From NCBI GenBank assembly GCA_027622555.1, contig JAQBYJ010000012.1, positions 1 to 64,000 on the forward strand: a stretch of 64,000 nucleotides of DNA. Reading direction: 5' to 3'. The notes under the pieces are model-generated. The model worked only from the letters and a program-made list of their open reading frames with translations, was not told the origin of the DNA and did not search any database. This DNA is from Verrucomicrobiota bacterium (lineage in GTDB: Bacteria; Verrucomicrobiota; Verrucomicrobiia; Opitutales; UBA2995). A program made the position numbers and the translations under genes. Of the stretch, positions 37,126-45,442 are shown in pieces; position 1 is the first letter of the stretch; every line of letters begins with the position of its first letter.

Positions 37126-38223
37126 CTAGCCCACTTTTACCAATTTACTGACACGACCTGTCACTACCCATTCGACAACAAAGATGTCCCCCTTGCTGTC
37201 GAAACAGGCATCGTGAGGATGAACAAATTTGCCAGGCTGCCATAGGTCTGGTTTCGTACGAACTTCTAATTCTTTATCTAGCACCTGGGTTCGCCAAGCT
37301 TCGTCATCGCCGAGTTGAGCGATTGCGTTGTTGTTCTTATCCAAAATTGTGATCCGAGCATGCAAATCGGGCACGAGCATGAGATCGCCTTGCACATCGA
37401 TATCTGCAGGAAAAAGAAATCCGTCCTGAGTCCTCAGGTGTTTTCCGTCCATTCCAAACCATTGAAGCCGTTTGTTGAACCGGTCAGCCACAACGAGCTT
37501 GGGTGTTCCGTCACGGTCATCAAGCCATTGACCATGCGGAGTAGTAAATTGGCCATCCGCTTCTCCTTTGCCTCCTATCGCTCGCACAAAATTATCATTT
37601 TTGTCATACTCAAAAATCCAAAAACTTCCATATCCATCACCCAGATAGTAACCTCCGTCTGGACGGAAACTAGCGTTGGTCGGCCGAAACCTAATTCCTT
37701 CCCCAAGTTTGTCGCTCGCTTCGTGTATCGCTTCCTGTCCTTTATGCCAGACCACTTCTCCATCGAGAGTTATTTTTGTGAAAAAGAGCGACGAGTCGTT
37801 GGGTGAAAGATAGGCGAATTCCCGATTACCTTCCCTGCGAATATCAATGCCATGCCCTTTGCCTCCAACGACACCCTTATCACTCGTTACCTGATGAAAG
37901 CTGCCAAGCGATTTGACAAACTTTCCATCTGGATCGAAAACGAAAATTGAATCCGGTCCCCCATGGTGAGTGATGTAAATCAGTCCGTTAGAATCAACTG
38001 ATACTCCATGCGTGGCTCCTCCATAATTGTGGCCACTCGGAAGGGTGTTTGTCCCCCAATCATGATATACTTCGTAAGTGTGCTCGCCACTTCCAACACG
38101 AGGAAGATTAGAGCCGGATTTATTACACGAACTCAGAATCAGCGGACCTGTCACTGCCGCCGAAGCAATGGCGGTGGACTTGATAAAAGAACGACGGGAG
38201 AGTTTTTTGTCTGGGGTATCCAT
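37126..38223 (-). CDS. Tat-exported NHL-type beta-propeller lipoprotein
   Basis: 365 residues. The N-terminus has the twin-arginine motif SRRSFIKST (about residues 9-17), a hydrophobic stretch and a lipobox-like LSSC (Cys about 33), so the protein is probably exported folded by Tat and lipid-anchored. The propeller body has GDGYGSFWIFEYDKN, FTTPHGQWLDD and RITILDKNNNAIAQLG, parallel to the paralog at 35674. Use of Tat suggests cytoplasmic folding or a bound cofactor/metal. It faces the VOC gene tail to tail. Function unknown. Confidence 0.83.
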   Translation of the reverse strand: MDTPDKKLSRRSFIKSTAIASAAVTGPLILSSCNKSGSNLPRVGSGEHTYEVYHDWGTNTLPSGHNYGGATHGVSVDSNGLIYITHHGGPDSIFVFDPDGKFVKSLGSFHQVTSDKGVVGGKGHGIDIRREGNREFAYLSPNDSSLFFTKITLDGEVVWHKGQEAIHEASDKLGEGIRFRPTNASFRPDGGYYLGDGYGSFWIFEYDKNDNFVRAIGGKGEADGQFTTPHGQWLDDRDGTPKLVVADRFNKRLQWFGMDGKHLRTQDGFLFPADIDVQGDLMLVPDLHARITILDKNNNAIAQLGDDEAWRTQVLDKELEVRTKPDLWQPGKFVHPHDACFDSKGDIFVVEWVVTGRVSKLVKVG

Positions 38224-38315
38224 AATTTGATTGATGAAATATTGAGTGATTCGAAACCGTTTAAATACTCGAAGCTTGGCGCACGTTGAGCAAACTTATA
38301 AAAACAGCTGAACAT

Positions 38316-40079
38316 CTACGAGTCGACTGGCCGCAAAGTTAGCAATCTGAATTCGAGTGCCTGGCTTCCGGGAATCTCTGGCGCGGTTAAGCTGATAACT
38401 CCGTCGCCTTGAGGAAGATCAATCGTTCCTATCTTCACCGGCTTAAAATCTTTTTCGTAAGATTCCTGGCGAACCACCTTGTCTTCGGCTGCCCCTATGA
38501 TGGGCGGATCGTGAGGTTCGGTGATCTTGCTGCGAAGGACCGAGTCTCCCATGCGCAACTCAATGGTGGCTCCCACATCTTTCGCCGGACAAGCGTAGTA
38601 AAGGGTAACTTCATACTTCCCGGCCACGGCGACCTGCACGTCCCAAGTAATGGAATCTCCTTCATCCGTCCAGTTAAGGAAGTAAGAGCTGTTGGGAAAC
38701 CTGTTGGAGCGCTTGATCGTCCCGTGCTCAATACCGTCCCTCGCGGGGAGTTGCGTCATCGGCGCATCCGGGTGACAGATGACAAAGGGACGCTCCTGCT
38801 CATACAATTGGGAAAGCACATCCACTTCCCATTCTGCAACCGCAGCCCGCAGAGTCTCGGTAATTTTTGGATGTTTATCAGATACCGGTGTTCGTTGCTC
38901 AGGATCATTTATGATGTCATAAAGCTCTCCCGTGTTATCGAGGCGGAAGCGCTGCGTTCGAACGCTCAACTTTTTACTCCAATAGGAGAAAATCATGCGA
39001 TCCGGAGCCGGACTGAAATCTTCCAACAAAGTGGATTTCAAACTAAGGCCGTCGAGTGGCTTGACCGGAGTATATTCTATCCCGGCCATATCCGCCAGAG
39101 TGGGAAGCAGGTCGGTTACCGAACTAATGGAATTTACCATTTTGCCTGCTTTGATTTTCGCCGGCCATTTCACGAAAAGCGGCGAGCGGACTCCACCCTC
39201 GTCCGTGGCACCTTTTCGACCCTTCATGCCGCCATTCCAGCGGATACCGTTCGGGCCGTTGTCCGTGAAATAAATAACAATGGTGTTCTCAGCGATTCCG
39301 AGAGCATCGAGTTTTTCAACCAAACGGCCGATATTCCAGTCGATGTTCTCACACATGGCCAATGCAGCTTGGGTATGTTGCAGGTCCTCTTTTTCTGGAT
39401 CCCGATTCCGCATGATCAAATCGGCGCCATCGAACTTTTTCCAGAATTCCTCCGGGACCTGCATGGGAGAGTGGGGCGTATTGTAGGCAAGGTAGGTGAG
39501 GAAAGGCTTTCCAGCTTTGGTCTGGCTCTCCATGTAGGCCATCGCCTTGTTCGTAAGATCGTCGATGATAAAACCCTCTCCGCGCACAATCTCCCCGTTG
39601 TGTTCCATCGGAGGGCTGAAGTAGTGCCCCCAATGACCAGAGCAAAATCCATAGAACTCATCGAAGCCCCGGCTGTTCGGATGATAAGGGTGCTGCATGC
39701 CGTTATGCCATTTCCCGAACATACCCGTTGAATACCCGCCGTTTTGAAAAACTTCACCTATGGTCTGTTCACCCAGGTCCATGCGCTCACCTCCTGCGCT
39801 GGTGCTAAACACACCACTTCGAGGATGGTAACGACCTGTCAAAAACTCCGCCCGTGTCGGTGAACAAACGGGGCACACATAAAAACGGTCAAATGAAGCA
39901 CCCTGGGCTGACAGCCGATCTATGTTCGGTGTGCTGAGGTTCGTATTGCCATACACACTCAGATCTCCCCAGCCCTGATCATCGGTTAAAATAACCAGAA
40001 TATTGGGCGGTGATTCTTTGGCGAATAAAGCGGAGCCGGCGAGGACGAGCAGACTTAGGGTGAGTACTTTCTTGAGCAT
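38316..40079 (-). CDS. Secreted sulfatase with C-terminal carbohydrate-binding-like domain
   Basis: I place the start at 40079, giving MLKKVLTLSLLVLAGSALFA, a good signal peptide; a start 15 codons upstream would spoil it. Sulfatase signatures: NILVILTDDQGWGDLS, active-site CSPTRAEFLTG (Thr in place of the commoner Ser), FGKWHNG and YFTDNGPNG. About 110 residues at the C-terminus (about 480-587) form an additional beta-rich region (YEVTLYYACPAKDVGA) such as those that accompany secreted glycan enzymes. Divergent from the next sulfatase gene, with a palindromic repeat in between. A 440-codon open frame on the opposite strand is only a shadow. Confidence 0.92.
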   Translation of the reverse strand: MLKKVLTLSLLVLAGSALFAKESPPNILVILTDDQGWGDLSVYGNTNLSTPNIDRLSAQGASFDRFYVCPVCSPTRAEFLTGRYHPRSGVFSTSAGGERMDLGEQTIGEVFQNGGYSTGMFGKWHNGMQHPYHPNSRGFDEFYGFCSGHWGHYFSPPMEHNGEIVRGEGFIIDDLTNKAMAYMESQTKAGKPFLTYLAYNTPHSPMQVPEEFWKKFDGADLIMRNRDPEKEDLQHTQAALAMCENIDWNIGRLVEKLDALGIAENTIVIYFTDNGPNGIRWNGGMKGRKGATDEGGVRSPLFVKWPAKIKAGKMVNSISSVTDLLPTLADMAGIEYTPVKPLDGLSLKSTLLEDFSPAPDRMIFSYWSKKLSVRTQRFRLDNTGELYDIINDPEQRTPVSDKHPKITETLRAAVAEWEVDVLSQLYEQERPFVICHPDAPMTQLPARDGIEHGTIKRSNRFPNSSYFLNWTDEGDSITWDVQVAVAGKYEVTLYYACPAKDVGATIELRMGDSVLRSKITEPHDPPIIGAAEDKVVRQESYEKDFKPVKIGTIDLPQGDGVISLTAPEIPGSQALEFRLLTLRPVDS

Positions 40080-40138
40080 AGGGGAATGAAAATAGAAATC
40101 ACACCTCAGTTGGCAAGTGGGCAATGCGATTCAGCGAG

Positions 40139-40211
40139 CTGTAGGAGGGGGTTTATCCCCCGATTGTTCGAAAGCTTGAAATACAATCGGGGGATAAACC
40201 CCCTCCTACAG
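40139..40211. repeat. TGTAGGAG palindromic repeat, perfect long-arm copy
   Basis: Two 29-base arms (40139-40167 and 40183-40211) are exactly complementary, starting CTGTAGGAGGGGGTTTATCC and ending in the mirror, with a 15-base loop. The inner stem is of the GGGGG/CCCCC type. It lies in the 199-bp divergent region between two sulfatase genes, about 60-70 bases from either start codon. Confidence 0.93.
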
Positions 40212-40278
40212 TTTTAATACTCAAACAAGATCCCACTTGAACCTTGTTCTAAACCCAGGTTCACTGCCGTATTACCCT

Positions 40279-41832
40279 ATGAAAAAATTTAGCTTAGTTT
40301 TACTCTTCGTTTCAATTGCATCCTTTTTGTCGGCACAGAAAAACCAACGCCCGAACGTGTTGTTCATTTTAGCCGACGATATGGGTTGGCGGGATCTAAG
40401 CGTTGAGGGCAGCACCTTTTACGAAAGCCCAAATATCGATCGCATAGCCAACGAAGGTGTCCGTTTCACCAACGGCTATGCCACCTGTCAGGTTTGCAGT
40501 CCTTCACGTGCCAGCATCATGACGGGTAAGTATCCAGCGCGATTGGATATAACAGACTGGATCGGTGCGGCTATGGGTGAGCAATGGAATCGAAATACTC
40601 CTTTGTTGCCTGCAATTTATAATCACAATCTTGACCACAAAGACACCACCCTGGCCGAGGCTTTTCAGTCGGCTGGCTACACAACCTTCTTTGCAGGGAA
40701 ATGGCACTTAGGGAGCGAGGGATCTCACCCCGATGACCACGGTTTCGACATCAATGTCGGGGGTCACCACAAAGGATCACCTCCGGGCGGCTACTTCTCT
40801 CCCTACGACAACCCGCGTATGGAAAGCGGACCTAAAGGAGAGTACTTGCCCTTCCGCCTCGCTGATGAAACCGAAAAGTTTATCCGCCAACACAAGGACG
40901 AACCCTTTCTGGCTTACTTGTCTTTTTATATGGTGCACGGACCTCTCCAAACAACCGAAGCACTTTGGAAGAAGTACAGGGACAAAGCATCCGCACAGCC
41001 AAAGCCAACTGAACGATTCCTAATCGATCGCACTTCGCCCGTTCGCCAGGTTCAGGATCATCCGGTTTACGGTGGAATGGTCGAAGCCATGGATACCGCT
41101 ATTGGCCAAGTTTTGAATACACTGGATGAACTTGGTCTCATGGATAACACCATCGTTGTTTTTACTTCAGATAACGGTGGCGTTTCAGCTGGCGATGGAA
41201 AGGCGACTTCCAATCTTCCTTATCGCGGCGGCAAAGGACGCCAATGGGAAGGGGGCATTCGCGAACCCTATTACATCAAGTGGGCAGGAAGTCCCATCAA
41301 CGGGACCAATGTTGATACTCCGGTTACCGGTACCGACTTCTTTCCGACACTCCTGGATCTGACCGGACTACCGCTTATTCCTGAACAACACATGGATGGT
41401 GTGAGTTTGAAACCATTACTCTTGGGTAAATCCATCAAGGACCGTCCGCTTTTCTGGCATTATCCGCACTACAGCAACCAAAGGGGTGATCCTTCCACTG
41501 TCATTCGCGAAGGAGACTGGAAGCTGATTTACTACCATGAAGACAAACACATCGAACTCTACAACCTGGTCACCGATCCAGGAGAGCACGTAGATTTGGC
41601 CGGAAACTATCCCGGCTTGGAAAAAGCCATGTTGGATAAACTCCTCGCTTGGACCGTGGCGGTGGATGCTAAATTTCCCACCGAGAACCCGAACTTCAGC
41701 AGCCAACTCTTTGAGGCAGAACGAAAGAAGACCCGTCTCGTTGATAAACCCGCATTGGAAAAAGAACACGCTGAAGTGCTCAACCCTGACTGGTCACCCA
41801 AAGAAGGCTGGTGGGAAATCACGGGCAACTGA
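40279..41832 (+). CDS. Secreted sulfatase
   Basis: 517 residues from the ATG at 40279, which opens a clear signal peptide (MKKFSLVLLFVSIASFLSAQ); an upstream in-frame ATG at 40237 would not. Sulfatase landmarks: NVLFILADDMGWRDLSVEG, active-site CSPSRASIMTGKYPARL, AGKWHLGS and VFTSDNGGVS. The first metal motif has Ala-Asp-Asp instead of Thr-Asp-Asp, common in this family. The DUF1080 lipoprotein gene begins 19 bp downstream, so both are probably co-expressed, coupling desulfation with handling of the sugar backbone. Confidence 0.93.
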   Translation: MKKFSLVLLFVSIASFLSAQKNQRPNVLFILADDMGWRDLSVEGSTFYESPNIDRIANEGVRFTNGYATCQVCSPSRASIMTGKYPARLDITDWIGAAMGEQWNRNTPLLPAIYNHNLDHKDTTLAEAFQSAGYTTFFAGKWHLGSEGSHPDDHGFDINVGGHHKGSPPGGYFSPYDNPRMESGPKGEYLPFRLADETEKFIRQHKDEPFLAYLSFYMVHGPLQTTEALWKKYRDKASAQPKPTERFLIDRTSPVRQVQDHPVYGGMVEAMDTAIGQVLNTLDELGLMDNTIVVFTSDNGGVSAGDGKATSNLPYRGGKGRQWEGGIREPYYIKWAGSPINGTNVDTPVTGTDFFPTLLDLTGLPLIPEQHMDGVSLKPLLLGKSIKDRPLFWHYPHYSNQRGDPSTVIREGDWKLIYYHEDKHIELYNLVTDPGEHVDLAGNYPGLEKAMLDKLLAWTVAVDAKFPTENPNFSSQLFEAERKKTRLVDKPALEKEHAEVLNPDWSPKEGWWEITGN

Positions 41833-41851
41833 TCTCTATCCTGTACTAATT

Positions 41852-43189
41852 ATGAAGAATCTTATTATATCACTGCTAGTTTGTCTTGTTGCCATCTCCT
41901 GCTCCAAGGTGGAAACCTCCACCTCAGCCGATAATGGATGGAGCGACCTTTTCAACGGGGTGAACTTTGATGGCTGGACCATACGGGGTGGCGGAGCCTC
42001 CTACAAAATTGAGGATGGCGCGATCGTTGGCTTTAACGGTCCCGAACATAACACCTTCCTCTGCACCTGGGATCTCTATGCCGACTTCGAACTCGAATTC
42101 GATGTGAAGTTGAACAATCCCATGAACTCAGGCGTTCAGATTCGCTCCAAAGCACGTTGGGAGGAGGCCGACGGAAAAACCATTGAGCGCATTTTCGGAC
42201 CTCAGGTTGAAATTGAGAAATCTCCAGGCGAATCCGGCTATGTTTACGGCGAACGGGCAGGTGGATGGATGACACCCAAAGACAAGCTCATTGAACACTC
42301 GCATTTCAAAAACGATGACTGGAATCATTACCGTATCGTGGCCAATGGACCTCGAATACAAACCTGGATAAACGGAGTGCAGGTCTCGGATCTGACCGAC
42401 AACAATATTTACGAAAACCACCAGGAAGGTTTTATCGGCCTACAAGTGCACCGAAAAGATGCAGCCGCTGGAACCCTTTCCGTTGCGTGGAAAAATATCC
42501 GCATCCGTGAGTTGAATACAGAGGGCAAAACGTGGAAAACTCTTTTCAATGGAAAGGATTTGAACGATTGGACCATCAAAGTCACCGGTTACGATCTCGG
42601 AGAAAATCCTGGCAACATTTTCCGCGTTGAAAACGGTTTGCTCAAAACCAGCTACGAAGCTTTCGATAAATTCAACAAACAGTTCGGACACATTTTCTAC
42701 AACGGCACTTTTTCCAACTACCGCTTCCGCATGGAATACAGGTTTTATGGAGAACAGCTGGCCGGTGGCCCTGGCTGGGCGCTTCGTAACAGTGGTATTA
42801 TGGCGCATGGTCAGACCCCCGAATCCATGACCAAAGACCAGGAGTTTCCAGATAGCATTGAAATGCAAATCCTCGGCGGCGATCCACCAGCGACACGCAC
42901 CACTGGAAATCTATGCACCCCGGGAACACACGTAGTATTCGAAGGAAAACTCCGCGAACAACATTGCACAAGTTCCACCTCAAAAACGTATCCCTGGGAT
43001 GAATGGGTGCAAATCGAGGTTCACGTCAATGGGCCCGGTGAAATCGTCCACTACATCAACGGCAACGAGGTTTTGCGCTATATCGAACCTCAACTGAATG
43101 ATGGAACGATCCTGGAAAAAGGAACCATCTCTATTCAGGCCGAAAGCCACGGGGCTGAGTTTAGAAATATCGAGATAATGGAGCTGTAG
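41852..43189 (+). CDS. Lipoprotein with two DUF1080 (3-keto-glycoside hydrolase-like) domains
   Basis: 445 residues from the ATG at 41852 (MKNLIISLLVCLVAISC, lipobox AISC); the frame is open 186 bases further up, inside the sulfatase gene, but that part is a shadow. Two DUF1080 jelly-roll domains follow: about 30-215 (DLFNGVNFDGWTIRGG) and about 220-445 (TLFNGKDLNDWTI). DUF1080 (PF06439) members are linked with hydrolysis of 3-keto-glycosides. The stop codon TAG is part of a palindromic repeat (CTGTAGGAG at 43184), so the repeat inserted at, or supplies, the gene end. Same strand and 19 bp after a sulfatase gene. Confidence 0.88.
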   Translation: MKNLIISLLVCLVAISCSKVETSTSADNGWSDLFNGVNFDGWTIRGGGASYKIEDGAIVGFNGPEHNTFLCTWDLYADFELEFDVKLNNPMNSGVQIRSKARWEEADGKTIERIFGPQVEIEKSPGESGYVYGERAGGWMTPKDKLIEHSHFKNDDWNHYRIVANGPRIQTWINGVQVSDLTDNNIYENHQEGFIGLQVHRKDAAAGTLSVAWKNIRIRELNTEGKTWKTLFNGKDLNDWTIKVTGYDLGENPGNIFRVENGLLKTSYEAFDKFNKQFGHIFYNGTFSNYRFRMEYRFYGEQLAGGPGWALRNSGIMAHGQTPESMTKDQEFPDSIEMQILGGDPPATRTTGNLCTPGTHVVFEGKLREQHCTSSTSKTYPWDEWVQIEVHVNGPGEIVHYINGNEVLRYIEPQLNDGTILEKGTISIQAESHGAEFRNIEIMEL

Positions 43190-43257
43190 GAGGGGGTTTA
43201 TCCCCCGATAATTTTTTAACATCAATCGCGCAATCGCGGCATAAAGCCGCTCCTACA
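43184..43257. repeat. TGTAGGAG palindromic repeat, mixed-arm copy
   Basis: Left arm (43184-43209) is of the GGGGG type as at 40139, while the right arm (43233-43257) is of the GCGGC type as at 30149 and ends in GCTCCTACA. The outer TGTAGGAG bases pair but the inner stems do not match each other, as if two different elements recombined. It overlaps the last six bases of the DUF1080 gene. Confidence 0.85.
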
Positions 43258-43424
43258 ATTTTTTCAGCATAAAAGGTAGGTCTATTGCGTCCCCGCTACC
43301 GAGGAGCGTTAGCGACGACACCTTAACGAATGCAATGAGAATAACATGCCGAATTCGACGATGAAAAAACGGCAGAGCTGGAAGCTCTTGCCACATAAAG
43401 TAAGAGGATGAGGTTTTTACACAC

Positions 43425-43480
43425 GGACCGCTCGGCGAGCGGTCCCTACCTGCAGGTAGGGCGCTTTCGCCGAAAGCGCC
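43425..43480. repeat. Three abutting perfect palindromes
   Basis: A 21-base palindrome with arms GGACCGCTCG/CGAGCGGTCC (43425-43445), CCCTACCTGCAGGTAGGG (43444-43461) and a 21-base palindrome with arms GGCGCTTTCG/CGAAAGCGCC (43460-43480) overlap by two bases each. Located 17 bases after, in orientation terms, the end of the SDR gene (stop at 43498). No T-tract; not a normal terminator. The remainder of 43258-43424 contains no gene. Confidence 0.85.
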
Positions 43481-43497
43481 GAGATATTTATTATAAT

Positions 43498-44268
43498 CTA
43501 CAACCTCGGCATCGTCAGCGCACCATCGACCATAATGACCTGACCGGTCGAGTAGGGGAAGTCACGACGAGCTAACGAAGCAACCGCCTTGCCCACATCT
43601 TCTGGGTAGCCCCAGCGTTTGGTTACGCAGAGTCCTTCTTCGATCAATTTGTCATACTTGCCAGTCACTCCTGCCGTCATGTCGGATTTGATGACTCCAG
43701 GCCGAATTTCATAAACGGGAATATCGTATTCTCCCAATCTCGCTGCAAAGAGTTGGTTCATCATGCTCAACCCTGCTTTCGCTATGCAGTAGTCCGGGCG
43801 ATTCGTTGATACCACGGTCGATGAAATCGATGTAATGTTTACGATACACCCTTCGAAAGATTCATCGGACGCTTTGGCTTTAACCATGTCATTGGCTACC
43901 GATTGACTAAGAAAAAAAGCCCCCTTCAAATTGGTCGACATTACCAAATCAAAATTTTCCTCGAGCGTATCGAGTATGTCCATTCGACCTGGTGATGTGA
44001 TCCCTGCATTGTTGACAAGGAGATTAACGGACCCTCCAGCGAGTTTGCGACCCACCTCGAGAATATTGGAACGACCTTCAACTGAACCCACATCACCTTG
44101 AGCGTAAGCCACCTCAACGCCTTTTGAACGCAACGCTTCCATGGCTTCGCTTACCCCCTCTTCCGGGCGCATGCCGTTGATCACTATATTCCAGCCTTCA
44201 TCAGCCAGCTTGGATGCAATTCCAAACCCGATACCCCTTGAACCTCCTGTAACTATCGCCGTTTTCAT
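43498..44268 (-). CDS. Short-chain dehydrogenase/reductase
   Basis: 256 residues, classical SDR. Cofactor motif TGGSRGIGFGIA at the N-terminus, NNAGI at about 87, catalytic Ser in NITSISSTVV (about 147) and YCIAK for the Tyr-Lys pair (about 160-164); C-terminal TGQVIMVDGALTM. It is the last gene of a four-gene minus-strand operon and its ATG overlaps the stop of the Gfo/Idh gene as TAATG, indicating coupled translation. Annotated relatives are often called 3-oxoacyl-ACP reductase, but the context argues for a keto-sugar or uronate-derived substrate (for instance a KduD-like step). Confidence 0.9.
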   Translation of the reverse strand: MKTAIVTGGSRGIGFGIASKLADEGWNIVINGMRPEEGVSEAMEALRSKGVEVAYAQGDVGSVEGRSNILEVGRKLAGGSVNLLVNNAGITSPGRMDILDTLEENFDLVMSTNLKGAFFLSQSVANDMVKAKASDESFEGCIVNITSISSTVVSTNRPDYCIAKAGLSMMNQLFAARLGEYDIPVYEIRPGVIKSDMTAGVTGKYDKLIEEGLCVTKRWGYPEDVGKAVASLARRDFPYSTGQVIMVDGALTMPRL

Positions 44269-45425
44269 TAAACCAGATCCTCAACGTTGACCCATTTGCG
44301 CTCGTCCCAACTCTTGATACCGAGCTCGGCGAGTTGCACACCCTTGGCACCCTCAAGAAGCGTCCAGCGGAATGGTTCATCAAGGACGATGTGCTTTAAG
44401 TAGAGTTCCCACTGGACCTTGAAAGCGTTGTCGTAAACTTCTTGTTCAGGAACTTTTGACCAGTCTTCATAGAAGTCGACCGGTTGTTCGATGTCAGGAT
44501 TCCAAATCGGTTTAGGCGTGTTGCTGTAGTGCTGAATATAGCAGTCACGCAAAGTAACAACAGCTGAACCTTTTTCGCCATCCACATGAAGCGTAAGCAA
44601 ATCATCCCGACGAACGCGGGTCACCCAGGAAGAATTGAAGTTCACGATGACTTCTCCATCCGGACCATCAATTTCAAACATGGAGTAGGCAGCATCATCG
44701 GCAGTCGCCTTATAGGTGTTACCTGATTCGTCAACGCGCTCAGGAATATGCGTAGCTCCACGACAGTTCACAGATTTTACAGGACCAAACAAGTTGTCCA
44801 AAACGTAGCGCCAGTGGCAAAGCATATCGATAATCATGCCACCGCCATCTTCCTTGCGGTAGTTCCAGGAAGGACGTTGGGCAGGAACAGTGTCACCTTC
44901 AAATACCCAGTATCCAAATTCTCCCGTCACAGCAAATATACGACCTAAAAATCCATTTTCGATAGCTCGCTTCAACTTCACCAATCCAGGTAGCCAGAGC
45001 TTGTCTTGAACCACGCCACTCTTAACGCCTTTTTCCACACAGAAATTATGTAGTTCAACTGCAGTAGCGGTATCAACCGCAGTTGGTTTTTCGCAATATA
45101 CATGCTTGCCAGCGGTGGCAGCAGCCTTAACCGCATCTGCACGGCGCAAAGTGGTTTGAGCATCAAAGTAAACCGGATAGGCTGGGTCGCTCATTATACT
45201 ATCCAAGTCTGTTGTCCATTTTTCGATACCAGACTCAGCAGACAACTCCTTGAGCTTAACTTCATTACGACCAACTAAAATAGGATCGGGCATAATTCGC
45301 TCGGTGGGGCTCACATGAACGCCACCTTGCTTAATGATTTCGCAAATTGAACGCAACAAATGCTGGTTCTTTCCCATGCGTCCCGTGACGCCGTTCATGA
45401 TGATTCCGACTGTGTGTGTTTTCAT
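44268..45425 (-). CDS. Gfo/Idh/MocA family sugar oxidoreductase
   Basis: 385 residues. The N-terminal Rossmann domain starts GIIMNGVTGRMGKNQHL (a GxxGxxG variant) and contains the family hallmark HVYCEKPTAVD (EKP, about 112-122). The C-terminal alpha/beta domain holds GGGMIIDMLCHWRYVLDNLFG with the usual D-x-x-x-H. Members oxidise or reduce a sugar hydroxyl with NAD(P), often at C3. The gene follows the isomerase by 17 bp and overlaps the SDR start. The long insertion of about 30 residues near the N-terminus (VSPTERIMPDPILVGR) is typical of a Verrucomicrobia-type subgroup as far as I recall. Confidence 0.88.
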   Translation of the reverse strand: MKTHTVGIIMNGVTGRMGKNQHLLRSICEIIKQGGVHVSPTERIMPDPILVGRNEVKLKELSAESGIEKWTTDLDSIMSDPAYPVYFDAQTTLRRADAVKAAATAGKHVYCEKPTAVDTATAVELHNFCVEKGVKSGVVQDKLWLPGLVKLKRAIENGFLGRIFAVTGEFGYWVFEGDTVPAQRPSWNYRKEDGGGMIIDMLCHWRYVLDNLFGPVKSVNCRGATHIPERVDESGNTYKATADDAAYSMFEIDGPDGEVIVNFNSSWVTRVRRDDLLTLHVDGEKGSAVVTLRDCYIQHYSNTPKPIWNPDIEQPVDFYEDWSKVPEQEVYDNAFKVQWELYLKHIVLDEPFRWTLLEGAKGVQLAELGIKSWDERKWVNVEDLV

Positions 45426-45442
45426 AGCTTTGATTCCTTTGA

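Noticed and set aside
38409-39731. 440-codon open frame on the plus strand
   Set aside because: It is exactly antisense to the sulfatase at 38316-40079, which has all active-site motifs and a signal peptide. The opposite frame has no recognisable features and arises from codon bias.
41666-41851. Upstream extension of the DUF1080 lipoprotein
   Set aside because: The extra 62 codons overlap the sulfatase gene and would bury the lipoprotein signal; the ATG at 41852 is better.
43425-43480. Intrinsic terminator for the SDR operon
   Set aside because: The hairpins are strong but no T-run follows on the minus strand, and three consecutive perfect palindromes are not needed for termination.
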